Part shown: positions 16,913 to 24,469 of the stretch, piece by piece
Position numbering within the stretch: position 1 is the first letter of the stretch
Layout of the letters: each line of letters opens with the position of its first letter
Source of the DNA: Virgibacillus chiguensis
Lineage (GTDB): Bacteria; Bacillota; Bacilli; Bacillales; Amphibacillaceae
Assembly: GCF_900129865.1 (NCBI RefSeq)
Contig: NZ_FQXD01000005.1
Location: forward strand, 223,227-284,196
Direction of reading: 5' to 3'
DNA: 60,970 nucleotides
Made by a program: the position numbers and the translations under genes
Notes under the pieces: generated by a model
What the model saw: only the letters and a program-made list of their open reading frames with translations
The model's database searches: none
Told to the model about the DNA's origin: nothing

Positions 16913-17908
16913 ATGCAGAAATATATATTCCTTATTATGGTCATTATAGGTCTGTTTTATTTAGCAGCTTGTAGTGGGGATGATAAAGCAAATAATTATT
17001 CAACGGCTAGCAATGGAGAGGCACAAGCAATTGTTTTTGGAACAGGTGGCACATCCGGAACCTATTATCCGATAGGAGGTGCTTTGAAGCCAGTTTTTGA
17101 AGAAAGTGAATTTGTAAATAATGTAACTGTTGAATCTACAGGTGCATCTGTTGCTAACGTTCAAAATATGCAGAATGGATTGAATCAAATGAGCATTATC
17201 ATGAGCGATATTGGATTTGAAGCAATAGAGGGAACAGGTCAATTTGATGGAAGCTCTATAGATGTCGAAGCGCTGGCGGGTATGTATCAAAATGTTGTCC
17301 AAATTGTTGCTACTGCTGATAGCGGGATTGAGAATGTGGAAGATTTGAAAGGGAAACGTGTTGGTGTTGGTAAAGTAGGATCTGGTGTGGAACAAAGCGC
17401 ACAGAAGGTACTAGAAGTAATGGGGTTATCCTATGATAATCTTTCTAAAGTTACACATACAGGTTACGCTGATAGTGTACAGGAAATGAAAAATGGCAAT
17501 CTAGATGCAGCGTTTTTTACTTCTGGTGTCCCGAATAGTAATATTACAGATCTAATGCAACAAAATGATGTGGTGTTTGTAGAAATAAAAGCAGATATAG
17601 CAAACACTTTAATGGAAAAGTATCCGTTTTACAAATCGTTTACGATCCCAGCAAATGATGAGACGATGTACAATCTGGAGGAGGAAGTAACAACGGTTGG
17701 TATTCAGAACTTAATTGCGGTATCCCCTGACTTAAATGAAGATATTGTATATGATTTAACAAAACGCTATTACGATTATTTAGGGAGTGAAGAGATCTCT
17801 ATTAACGCTTTGAAATCTTTGGAGAGAGATCAAATAGCAACGGATTTAATCGTACCATTGCACCCCGGAGCGAAAAAGTTTTATCAAGAGCAGGGGTTGG
17901 TAGACTAA
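16913..17908 (+). CDS. TAXI-family TRAP transporter substrate-binding lipoprotein
   Basis: A 331-residue secreted lipoprotein: signal peptide with lipobox LAAC (Cys20), then a type II periplasmic-binding fold of the TAXI family (IVFGTGGTSGTYYPIGGALKP near 42-62, VEDLKGKRVGVGKVGSGVEQ near 145-165). In Gram-positives it is tethered to the outer membrane face. It captures the substrate, perhaps glutamate, 2-oxoglutarate or another carboxylate, for the fused TRAP permease encoded downstream. GGAGGGGGAGAGG precedes the ATG. DUF1850 follows after one base. Confidence 0.93.
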   Translation: MQKYIFLIMVIIGLFYLAACSGDDKANNYSTASNGEAQAIVFGTGGTSGTYYPIGGALKPVFEESEFVNNVTVESTGASVANVQNMQNGLNQMSIIMSDIGFEAIEGTGQFDGSSIDVEALAGMYQNVVQIVATADSGIENVEDLKGKRVGVGKVGSGVEQSAQKVLEVMGLSYDNLSKVTHTGYADSVQEMKNGNLDAAFFTSGVPNSNITDLMQQNDVVFVEIKADIANTLMEKYPFYKSFTIPANDETMYNLEEEVTTVGIQNLIAVSPDLNEDIVYDLTKRYYDYLGSEEISINALKSLERDQIATDLIVPLHPGAKKFYQEQGLVD

Positions 17909-17909
17909 T

Positions 17910-18377
17910 GTGAGGATACGTTATGTCCGCCGTGTTTTGCTTGTTTTATGTTTCTTGATTGTCAGTTTTATTGGGATGCTCTTTTTTCCAACGAGAGCCA
18001 TTGTTGTTTTACAAAATGACACTATTATTTATGCATTTCCTGAAAGTGAGGGTACGTTTGCGTTGGAATGGGTGCATTCTGTTGAAAAAGAAAAATGGAT
18101 AGAAAAATTCGAAGTGAATGATCGTCAAATTTTTTTACAATCTACAAAGTTTAAAACGTTTGGAGCAGGGGTGCCTGCAACAACAGAACAAGTAATCAAA
18201 CAGAAAAACGGCTGGTTAGTTGTAGATGTACATCGAGAAATTGGGAGTGAGCTAGTGGTTCGCGCTACAGAAATAAACCATTATAAGTTTATCTTTAAAG
18301 GGAAGTATTATCCAATGGCAGCTAGTGATGCTCCTTATGTTATTAAAACGGAACGTGTTCCTTTTTTTGCACTATAG
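17910..18377 (+). CDS. DUF1850 membrane-anchored protein
   Basis: A 155-residue protein with one N-terminal membrane segment (8-28) and an exposed beta-rich domain: FALEWVHSVEKEKWIEKFEV, FKTFGAGVPATTEQ and KTERVPFFAL are DUF1850 hallmarks. The family is nearly always encoded with TAXI TRAP systems, as here, between the binding protein and the permease; its role is not established. The start is GTG, one base after the previous stop, so translation is probably coupled. Confidence 0.85.
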   Translation: MRIRYVRRVLLVLCFLIVSFIGMLFFPTRAIVVLQNDTIIYAFPESEGTFALEWVHSVEKEKWIEKFEVNDRQIFLQSTKFKTFGAGVPATTEQVIKQKNGWLVVDVHREIGSELVVRATEINHYKFIFKGKYYPMAASDAPYVIKTERVPFFAL

Positions 18378-18460
18378 GAAAGTATTTTTGGTGTTTATAT
18401 ATAAGATAATGGACGGCGTTTTTCGCGATAGGAATTAGCGACAAGCCAAGTTTTTCTAAT
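18370..18460 (+). repeat. SIR copy 6, inside the TRAP operon
   Basis: GCACTATAGGAAAGTATTTTT starts within the last codons of the DUF1850 gene. The copy ends ATTAGCGACAAGCCAAG and TTTTTCTAAT, separating that gene from the permease by 125 bases. The hairpin may reduce permease transcription relative to the binding protein. Confidence 0.75.
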
Positions 18461-18502
18461 ATTTAGTAGTCTGTTCCCAATAAAGAGTAGTGAGGTGAAA
18501 TA

Positions 18503-20653
18503 ATGAGCAGTGGAGATAAGTTACAGGATTACGAGAGAGAAAGTAATGTACGTACGCATTTGCCTAGAGGTGTTCGGATGCTATTTGTTGGAATAGCTGT
18601 AGCCTTAGGGCTTTTTCATCTTTACACATCCTATGGAGGTGCGCTTGTTGATATAAAACAACGTAGTATTCATCTATACACCTTAATGATGCTAGCATTT
18701 TTATTGTATCCTATAACAAAGAAGAAAAAACGCAACAAAATACCAATTTACGATTATATGTTAGCAGGTGCATCGCTCGTTTTAGGAATCTATATGTTAG
18801 TGTCAGCAACTAGAATTATTGAGTCAGGCGGGCAAATTAATCATATAGACGTGTATGTAGGAATGGTCGTTATTATTGTATTATTTGAAATAACGAGGAG
18901 AGTAACCGGATGGGGGCTAACATTATTAGCTTTCGGTTTTCTCGTTTATGGATTCTATGTCAAACTCTCTATCTACCCTCAATTGACGTGGGACATTATT
19001 ATAAATGCTTCAAGTGGGATTATAGCTCATCTTGTTTACATTACTGAAGGAGTGTTAGGCACTGCGATAGGTGTATCCGCTAGCTATATTATATTATTTA
19101 TTCTGTTTGGCGCCTTTTTAAGCAAATCAGGCATGGGGCAATTATTTAATGATATAGCCATGGCTGTAGCGGGTCATACCAAAGGTGGGCCAGCTAAAGT
19201 TGCTGTTTTAGCTAGTGGTTTTCTAGGCTCGATTAATGGATCAGCTATTGCAAATGTTGTAACAACAGGTGCCTTTACCATCCCACTGATGAAAAAAGTT
19301 GGCTATCATAAAAATTTTGCTGGAGCTGTAGAGTCTGCTTCTAGTGTAGGTGGACAAATTTTGCCGCCAATTATGGGGGCTGCAGCTTTTATTATGGCCG
19401 AAAACCTAGGAATTCCGTACACTACTGTCATTCTCGCGGGAATTATTCCAGCATTGCTATTTTATTTTGGGATTTTATTACAAGTTCATATTAGAGCATC
19501 AAAGCTTAAGCTAAAAGGGCTAGACAAAAATGAGTTACCCACTGTGAAGACAGTTTTAATGAAGCGCGGACATCTTTTAATTCCAATGATCATTCTTTTG
19601 TATTTATTATTTAGTGGGAAGACGCCTTTCTATGCAGCTTTTTGGTCAATTATAGCTACAGTTCTCATTACCGGGACTGGGAAAATGTTATTTATTAGCG
19701 GCGCTGTTTCACTTTTTCTCTTGTTTGAACCGCAAATTGGCGCAGTTTTGGCAGGTGCGAGTATACCAGAATTACGCGACAATTGGTTCGAGTTAGGAAG
19801 CATTATTACCATTCCATTGGTGATCAATTTCGTACGTAAGCAGGCACAAGTAAAAGCGGAAGAAATTCATGTGAAAGATTTTGTAGATGCATTAGAAAAT
19901 GGTGTAAGAACAACGATTCCAGTAGCCGTAGCTTGTGGAGCTGTTGGTATAATTGTAGGTGTAAGCTCTTTAACAGGTGTGGCTTTGGAAATTGCAAGTT
20001 CTATTGTTAGCATTGGGGATTTGATCCAAAGCCCATTTTTTCAACTGCTTATTACATTATTTTTAACCATGATAGCTTCTATTATATTAGGAATGGGTCT
20101 TCCAAGTATACCAACGTATATTATTACGAGTACTATGGCCGCTCCTATTCTGTTACAATTACCATATTTCCGTGAATTGACTGGCGCAGGTGAATCAGCC
20201 GTTTTTGTTGCCCACATGTTTGTTTTTTATTTTGGAATATTTGCAAATATCACCCCTCCAGTGGCATTGGCTGCATTTGCAGGTGCAGGTATAAGTGGTG
20301 GAGAGCCGATGAGAACAGGATTTCAAGCAATGAAATTAGCTATAGCGGGTTTTATCGTACCGTTTATGTTTGTTTTTTCTAATCAAATGTTAATGATGGA
20401 TGCAACTATTGGGAATATACTCGTTATAATGGCGACCTCATTAACGGGGGTATTCTTACTATCTGTAGCCGTAGAAGGTTATTTGAAGCGCCCGTTTGCT
20501 TGGTATATCCGAATTATTGCTACGATAGGAGCTTTATTATTAATATATCCAGGAGTGTGGACAGATATGGCGGGGCTTGTTGCTTTGCTTTTTGTACTAG
20601 TAACAAGTTTAAAGAGAAAAAATGGACAACCGGCGTCAGAAAATGTGATTTAG
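18503..20653 (+). CDS. TRAP transporter fused 4TM/12TM permease
   Basis: A 716-residue, multi-pass membrane protein. The small DctQ-like domain (about 25-150) is fused to the large DctM-like domain, with GGPAKVAVLASGFLGSINGS (near 225-245) and ILGMGLPSIPTYII (near 530) as family signatures. It drives sodium-coupled uptake of whatever the TAXI lipoprotein binds. AGTGAGGTG precedes the ATG. This fused form is usual for TAXI systems. Confidence 0.95.
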   Translation: MSSGDKLQDYERESNVRTHLPRGVRMLFVGIAVALGLFHLYTSYGGALVDIKQRSIHLYTLMMLAFLLYPITKKKKRNKIPIYDYMLAGASLVLGIYMLVSATRIIESGGQINHIDVYVGMVVIIVLFEITRRVTGWGLTLLAFGFLVYGFYVKLSIYPQLTWDIIINASSGIIAHLVYITEGVLGTAIGVSASYIILFILFGAFLSKSGMGQLFNDIAMAVAGHTKGGPAKVAVLASGFLGSINGSAIANVVTTGAFTIPLMKKVGYHKNFAGAVESASSVGGQILPPIMGAAAFIMAENLGIPYTTVILAGIIPALLFYFGILLQVHIRASKLKLKGLDKNELPTVKTVLMKRGHLLIPMIILLYLLFSGKTPFYAAFWSIIATVLITGTGKMLFISGAVSLFLLFEPQIGAVLAGASIPELRDNWFELGSIITIPLVINFVRKQAQVKAEEIHVKDFVDALENGVRTTIPVAVACGAVGIIVGVSSLTGVALEIASSIVSIGDLIQSPFFQLLITLFLTMIASIILGMGLPSIPTYIITSTMAAPILLQLPYFRELTGAGESAVFVAHMFVFYFGIFANITPPVALAAFAGAGISGGEPMRTGFQAMKLAIAGFIVPFMFVFSNQMLMMDATIGNILVIMATSLTGVFLLSVAVEGYLKRPFAWYIRIIATIGALLLIYPGVWTDMAGLVALLFVLVTSLKRKNGQPASENVI

Positions 20654-20743
20654 CTGGTTTGAATTGATCTGGTTAGATTTCTAAAGTTAAAAGATGAAGT
20701 CATACTTGAAAAATGTTTCCATAGGGAGTAATTTTCTTCCACT

Positions 20744-20873
20744 ACCCTATAGGAAAGGATAAAATTCTTTAGTTTAGACTTGCCTTAGGTCGTCGACATA
20801 CCCTTGTTTTAGTGGTATCATTCCTAAACTTTAGTCGATTTGTTTCACTCGCTACGTTGCTAAACGGGTGCTT
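20744..20873 (+). repeat. SIR remnant (copy 7) fused to degenerate LIR copy D
   Basis: CCCTATAGGAAAGGATAAAAT is a short-family 5' end. TTCCTAAACTTTAGTCGATT and TTTCACTCGCTACGTTGCTA are the 3' part of the long family. The middle is lost. Confidence 0.65.
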
Positions 20874-20881
20874 GCATCGTA

Positions 20882-20890
20882 TGTTATAAT
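20882..20890 (+). promoter_or_regulatory. Extended -10 promoter of the mifM-like/yidC2 unit
   Basis: TGTTATAAT gives a TGn extension and a perfect -10 box, 37 bases before the leader start. There is no good -35. It abuts the end of the degenerate long repeat. Confidence 0.55.
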
Positions 20891-20927
20891 AAGAGCAGTT
20901 GCAGTCAGATAAGGAGGTGAATATAAA

Positions 20928-21302
20928 ATGATTGATTTGCTAAATGAACTGATGAATGATGCCTCTCCCGTTTATTTTTATTTGAGCATTCTTTTTACGT
21001 TGTCATCAGCCTATTCGTTTACAGCTATTCAGCCTAGACATATAATGGAGTCTCGCTATCTACAAATAAGAGAATACCATAATGAACGCTATCGTTTATT
21101 ACCAATCCAAGAGTTATTTGGTATGTGTGATGAAATTTTCCAATGGGTTGTTAAAAAAGCAAACCGAATTACTGCCCCAGATGATGATGCAGATCACTCT
21201 TTCTTCTCGTTTAAAGGTCAAAATGTAATACAACGAGGAGGAAAAGAATGCACAATCATTTTATATTCACATTTTTCAAGAGGTACGGCGTTATTAGTTT
21301 AG
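20928..21302 (+). CDS. mifM: MifM-like ribosome-arrest leader protein of yidC2
   Basis: A 124-residue protein with AAGGAGGTGA before the ATG. It has one N-terminal membrane segment (residues 13-36) and an arrest-like region: I70, W73, V74, then RITAP at 80-84 and acidic D85-D86-D87-A-D89. B. subtilis MifM, which stalls ribosomes to sense YidC activity, has the same layout with I70, W73, I74, M80 and an acidic cluster just after residue 85 (from memory, not from a search). It lies directly upstream of a YidC2 gene whose ribosome binding site is held in a stem. Unlike B. subtilis MifM, it continues about 35 residues past the acidic motif and ends 55 bases inside yidC2. Confidence 0.75.
   Translation: MIDLLNELMNDASPVYFYLSILFTLSSAYSFTAIQPRHIMESRYLQIREYHNERYRLLPIQELFGMCDEIFQWVVKKANRITAPDDDADHSFFSFKGQNVIQRGGKECTIILYSHFSRGTALLV
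21198..21247 (+). promoter_or_regulatory. Stem sequestering the yidC2 ribosome binding site
   Basis: CUUCUCGU (21203-21210) pairs fully with ACGAGGAG (21233-21240), with one G·U pair. UCUUU (21198-21202) pairs with AAAGA (21243-21247) past a two-base bulge. The whole AGGAGG is buried and the stem ends at the yidC2 ATG. A ribosome stalled near codons 86-90 of the leader would cover or melt the 5' arm. Confidence 0.8.
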
Positions 21303-22048
21303 GTTTTCTATTTTTGCTGACGGGGTGTCAGGCAGACGGTGGGATGATGGGTTTTCAAAATCCATTTCCGCACATGATAAAATATGTTGCGAGTTTGCTT
21401 GGGGATGATTATGGCTTATCCATTGTGTTAATAACTATACTCATTCGCTTGTTGCTCATGCCACTTGCATTTAGTCAAATGAAAAAAGGGGCAAAAATGA
21501 AAACGAAGATGAAAGAAATGAAACCAGAAATGGACGCTCTTTCACAAAAATATAAAAATAAAAAGGATGCTAGCGCAAAAGCAGCTATGCAAAAAGAAAT
21601 GATGCAGTTGTACCAAAAGCACGAATTTAACCCAATTAGTTCGATGGGATGTTTGCCAATAATGCTCCAATTCCCTGTCGTCATTGCGTTTTATCATGCT
21701 ATTCGAAACTCGCAAGAAATAGCGACACACTCCTTTTTGTGGTTTAATTTGGGAGAAGTGGACATTATTTTGCCATTTATCGCAGCAGCTGTATATTTCT
21801 TGCAATCCCGTTTTTCATTAATTGGTATGGATGAGAAACAAAAGAAACAAATGGCGATCATGGGTTTGATTTCCCCGATTATGATTGGCTTTATTTCCTT
21901 TAGTACAGCAGCGGCATTGCCTTTGTATTGGACAGTTAGTGGTACGGTTCTTGTTATACAAACTTTAGTTGCTAAAAAACTATATTATCGTGAACATTTA
22001 AGCAATAAAGGCAATGCAATGGAGAAGTTAGAAACGACATCATCGTAA
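21248..22048 (+). CDS. yidC2: Membrane protein insertase YidC2 (YqjG/OxaA2)
   Basis: A 266-residue insertase. It has a lipoprotein signal with LTGC lipobox (Cys27) and five membrane helices, with the conserved substrate-groove Arg67 (ILIRLLLMP). A basic coiled-coil hairpin (about 78-125) and SSMGCLPIMLQFPV follow. It inserts and folds membrane proteins, alone or with SecYEG. GAGGAGG lies seven bases before the ATG but is sequestered by a stem. Linkage to a MifM-like leader, and the absence of rnpA/rpmH, mark it as the inducible second paralogue rather than SpoIIIJ. Confidence 0.93.
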   Translation: MHNHFIFTFFKRYGVISLGFLFLLTGCQADGGMMGFQNPFPHMIKYVASLLGDDYGLSIVLITILIRLLLMPLAFSQMKKGAKMKTKMKEMKPEMDALSQKYKNKKDASAKAAMQKEMMQLYQKHEFNPISSMGCLPIMLQFPVVIAFYHAIRNSQEIATHSFLWFNLGEVDIILPFIAAAVYFLQSRFSLIGMDEKQKKQMAIMGLISPIMIGFISFSTAAALPLYWTVSGTVLVIQTLVAKKLYYREHLSNKGNAMEKLETTSS

Positions 22049-22178
22049 TTGCTTACAGTAAATTGTTTATATTATTGATGGTTGCTTGAAATAGCTAATG
22101 GCTTTAAAGTAGTTTGTTGTTTTTTCGTTTTATTATAGGGAAGCATACAATATTTTGCGGATTCCATTGGATTAATAT

Positions 22179-22413
22179 AACAAAGGCTCAGGGCGCCGGT
22201 TAGCAACGTAGCAAGTGGAACGAGATTTATGCTCCTGCAACAGGAGTATACCGGCGCCCTCTTTAGTCGGCCTTCCTATTTTAGAACGAACCGATGATGA
22301 TTGATCGTAGGGCAATGGAGTGAAGTCGCCTAGTTGCTGGTCGCTGGAGCCAGACGTGGCTAAATAACTTAGTAAGTTTATCCACAGTTGCTAAATTTTA
22401 TAATTTGCTAGAC
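22179..22413 (-). repeat. LIR copy E
   Basis: A reverse-oriented copy starting (plus strand) ACAAAGGCTCAGGGCGCCGG and running to TATAATTTGCTAGACCA. It retains CTCCTGCAACAGGAG and GGCAATGGAGTGAAGTCGCC. It is very similar to copy B, including the TTATCCACAG segment, though about 25 bases shorter. Confidence 0.85.
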
Positions 22414-22458
22414 CATTTTAAAAGACCAAATCGCTTCTTGATTTGGTCTTTTAAAATG
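22414..22458. terminator. Strong bidirectional hairpin
   Basis: TTTTAAAAGACCAAATC and GATTTGGTCTTTTAAAA form a 17-bp stem around a short loop, with A and T runs at the base. It may end yidC2 transcripts that read through the repeat. Confidence 0.75.
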
Positions 22459-22499
22459 CCAATAAATGTAAAGTTACTTAAGTTCAGCATTCTTTCGCT

Positions 22500-22585
22500 T
22501 GAGTTTCATGAAAAGTCGTTGAAGTTCACAAGATAGTTACTCGAAGTTCACAATGAAGTCGCTGAAGTTCACAATGATGTACGTT
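22500..22585 (+). repeat. Three short direct repeats of GAAGTTCACAA
   Basis: GAAGTTCACAA recurs at intervals of about 22-26 bases, twice within CGTTGAAGTTCACAA or CGCTGAAGTTCACAATGA contexts. The rest of the interval up to the GNAT gene shows no gene. Confidence 0.5.
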
Positions 22586-22876
22586 GCTACCTGCCGAATT
22601 CACTGAGCTTATAAACATCATTACGCTCGAACCCGAACTAGTATTTTTTATTTGCAAAACATTTTCTCTAAGAGTAACGAGTAGGATTAGACAATTTTTA
22701 AAAATGATGGTGCACTTTTGGAATAACGTTTCAGTTGGGCCTATCAATTTCTTATATCGCTCTATTGGTTAAGAAGCCTACATTGTATTTCGTATGAAAC
22801 TTATATAGATTTTCAATAAATTAAATGTATGCTATTATTATGAAAAATATTTTTTATTGAGGAAGGAGCACGTCTA

Positions 22877-23374
22877 TTGGGATTATCAGTAAGAAAGGCG
22901 AATACAACAGATATAGACGATATAAAACAAATCTTAATGGAAGCTGCACGTTGGATTAAAAGACAAGGAATTAATCAGTGGGAATTCCTGTTAACAGACA
23001 ATCAAGATGAAGAAATAAAAACAAATATAGAGGAAGGGACAATGTATGTAGCTGAAATGAATCATAGAATTGTTGCTACATTTTACCTTGGTTCTACTCA
23101 AACCGAATTTGATATAAAGATATGGGGGGAAAGAAAGGATACCGCCTGTTATTTACATCGGTTGGCTGTTCATCAAGATTATCGCGGAAAACAGATCGGA
23201 AAACAAGTTATAGATTGGATAGTGTCCCATTTAGATAAAGAGACTGTGCTTAGATTGGATTGCGTTGCTGAGAATCCGGGGTTAAATTCGTTCTATCAAC
23301 AATACGGGTTCAACTTTGTGGGAAAAGAAAAAGAAGGGGAAAAAGAGTTCTCTTTATATGAAAAATGGATATAA
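22877..23374 (+). CDS. GNAT family N-acetyltransferase
   Basis: A 165-residue GCN5-type acetyltransferase: LSVRKANTTDIDDIKQIL at the start, the acetyl-CoA loop HQDYRGKQIGKQVIDWI (about 95-112), and the C-terminal NPGLNSFYQQYGF. Substrate unknown. TTG start with GGAAGGAG upstream. It stands alone. Confidence 0.88.
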   Translation: MGLSVRKANTTDIDDIKQILMEAARWIKRQGINQWEFLLTDNQDEEIKTNIEEGTMYVAEMNHRIVATFYLGSTQTEFDIKIWGERKDTACYLHRLAVHQDYRGKQIGKQVIDWIVSHLDKETVLRLDCVAENPGLNSFYQQYGFNFVGKEKEGEKEFSLYEKWI

Positions 23375-23458
23375 TATAGGTGTTTAATTTTTACTTATTC
23401 TATTAACTGTATAATAGGTAGAGTTGTGCCAAATTCTACAAAAACATGGAGGTGTAAC

Positions 23459-23830
23459 ATGAACATAAATACTGTAAATAGGTCATTAATGCTTTGGGAT
23501 AATGGAATAAAAAATAAAGAAGCGACATTGTATTCAAAAGATGGAAATAACGAAAAAGACAAAAGGGATGGAAAGGTAGAAGTTGTAACAGTTAACGGAC
23601 GCACAAAAACGTATTTGGTGTTAGCTGACGGTAAGAGGATTTTAATTGCAGATGAAGTAAGTAAAGATCAATTGCAACAAAATGTTAGTTCGCAAGAGCA
23701 AAAGGAAAGCAACGCTTCTGAAACAATGGAATTTTTAAACCACCTATTGGGGGTTGGATCTTCAAGTTTCGTAGGCTTTCAGGTCAGTAATCTTCAAGAA
23801 GAAAAAAGTTATGGACGAGAAGAGAATTGA
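23459..23830 (+). CDS. Hypothetical protein
   Basis: A 123-residue hydrophilic protein that I do not recognise. The ATG at 23459 has GGAGGTG five bases upstream; the longer frame begins before that site. Residues 37-70 (KVEVVTVNGRTKTYLVLADG) look like a small beta-sheet module, followed by a Gln/Ser/Glu-rich stretch and an amphipathic segment MEFLNHLLGVGSSSFVGFQV. No signal peptide or membrane helix. It follows the GNAT gene by 84 bases. Confidence 0.6.
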   Translation: MNINTVNRSLMLWDNGIKNKEATLYSKDGNNEKDKRDGKVEVVTVNGRTKTYLVLADGKRILIADEVSKDQLQQNVSSQEQKESNASETMEFLNHLLGVGSSSFVGFQVSNLQEEKSYGREEN

Positions 23831-23961
23831 AGCCATTGGTATAGAAAGCTATTTAACAAAATAGCCTATAGTGTTATATAAACGTTTGTTTTAAACGTCA
23901 TAAACTTTTGACAGCACTTGGGTTGTACACATGCGACGTATACGTTTGATTTCTGTGAGCG

Positions 23962-23984
23962 GCGTGGTCAGTTACTGACCACGC
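23962..23984. terminator. Perfect 10-bp hairpin after the hypothetical gene
   Basis: GCGTGGTCAG-TTA-CTGACCACGC. The T-run is weak on both strands, so terminator function is uncertain. Confidence 0.45.
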
Positions 23985-24104
23985 TTACTAGTTTGCGCGC
24001 TTATAAAATATCAACAAATTGCTAAGTGACTTACGAGAAATAAAAAATTATCATTGCATCTTGATTGAATTTTCGGTAAAATTAAATTATTAAAATTGAA
24101 TACT

Positions 24105-24295
24105 ATATAGAAGGCTAGATGAAAATGAACGTCAAAAAAGTTGACGAAGCAAAGTAAGACTCTAGACCTTTTGACAGGGATAAGCTGCTAAATCTAATCG
24201 ACTTTACTGTTGAAGTAAAGCGGATCATTAGGTAAAAACCAGTTATAGGGACAAAGTACAATTTCGTACCATTTGTCTTTATGGCTGGTTTTTTT
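24105..24295 (+). ncRNA. Unidentified structured leader RNA with terminator, before the aminotransferase
   Basis: Three potential helices precede an intrinsic terminator: GGCTAGA (24113) with TCTAGACC (24161), CGTCAA (24130) with TTGACG (24141), and CTAAT...CTTTAC (24194-24207) with GTAAAG...ATTAG (24215-24231). The terminator pairs AAACCAG (24236) with CTGGTTT (24285) and runs into seven Ts. A weak promoter (TTGAAT, 17 bases, TATTAA) lies just upstream. I could not match it to a known riboswitch class; there is no T-box sequence. The layout is that of a cis-regulatory attenuator for the aminotransferase gene. Confidence 0.6.
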
Positions 24296-24296
24296 G

Positions 24297-24374
24297 CACG
24301 ATAGGGAAGTGAAAATGATAAGTAAAACGACGGCCACTGCCATACAGACTTGGCAATAGCCGAGTTTTTCTAAT
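24297..24374 (+). repeat. SIR copy 8, directly after the leader terminator
   Basis: CACGATAGGGAAGTGAAAATG, AAAACGACGGCCACTGCCAT, then AGACTTGGCAATAGCCGAG and TTTTTCTAAT. It begins at the end of the leader terminator's T-run. Confidence 0.75.
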
Positions 24375-24469
24375 TTTTATTCTCTGTGCATTAGTTAGAA
24401 AAGGTATGGAGAAATAGGGCATTCCATATAAATGGAATATACTAAAATATTTTAGAGGGGGAATGAACA

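Noticed and set aside
21475-21805. Minus-strand frames inside yidC2
   Set aside because: Antisense to a clear insertase gene; nothing recognisable.
24113-24295. T-box or known riboswitch identity for the aminotransferase leader
   Set aside because: No TGGNACC T-box, no AGAGGTGC lysine core, no thi or SAM core; left as unidentified.
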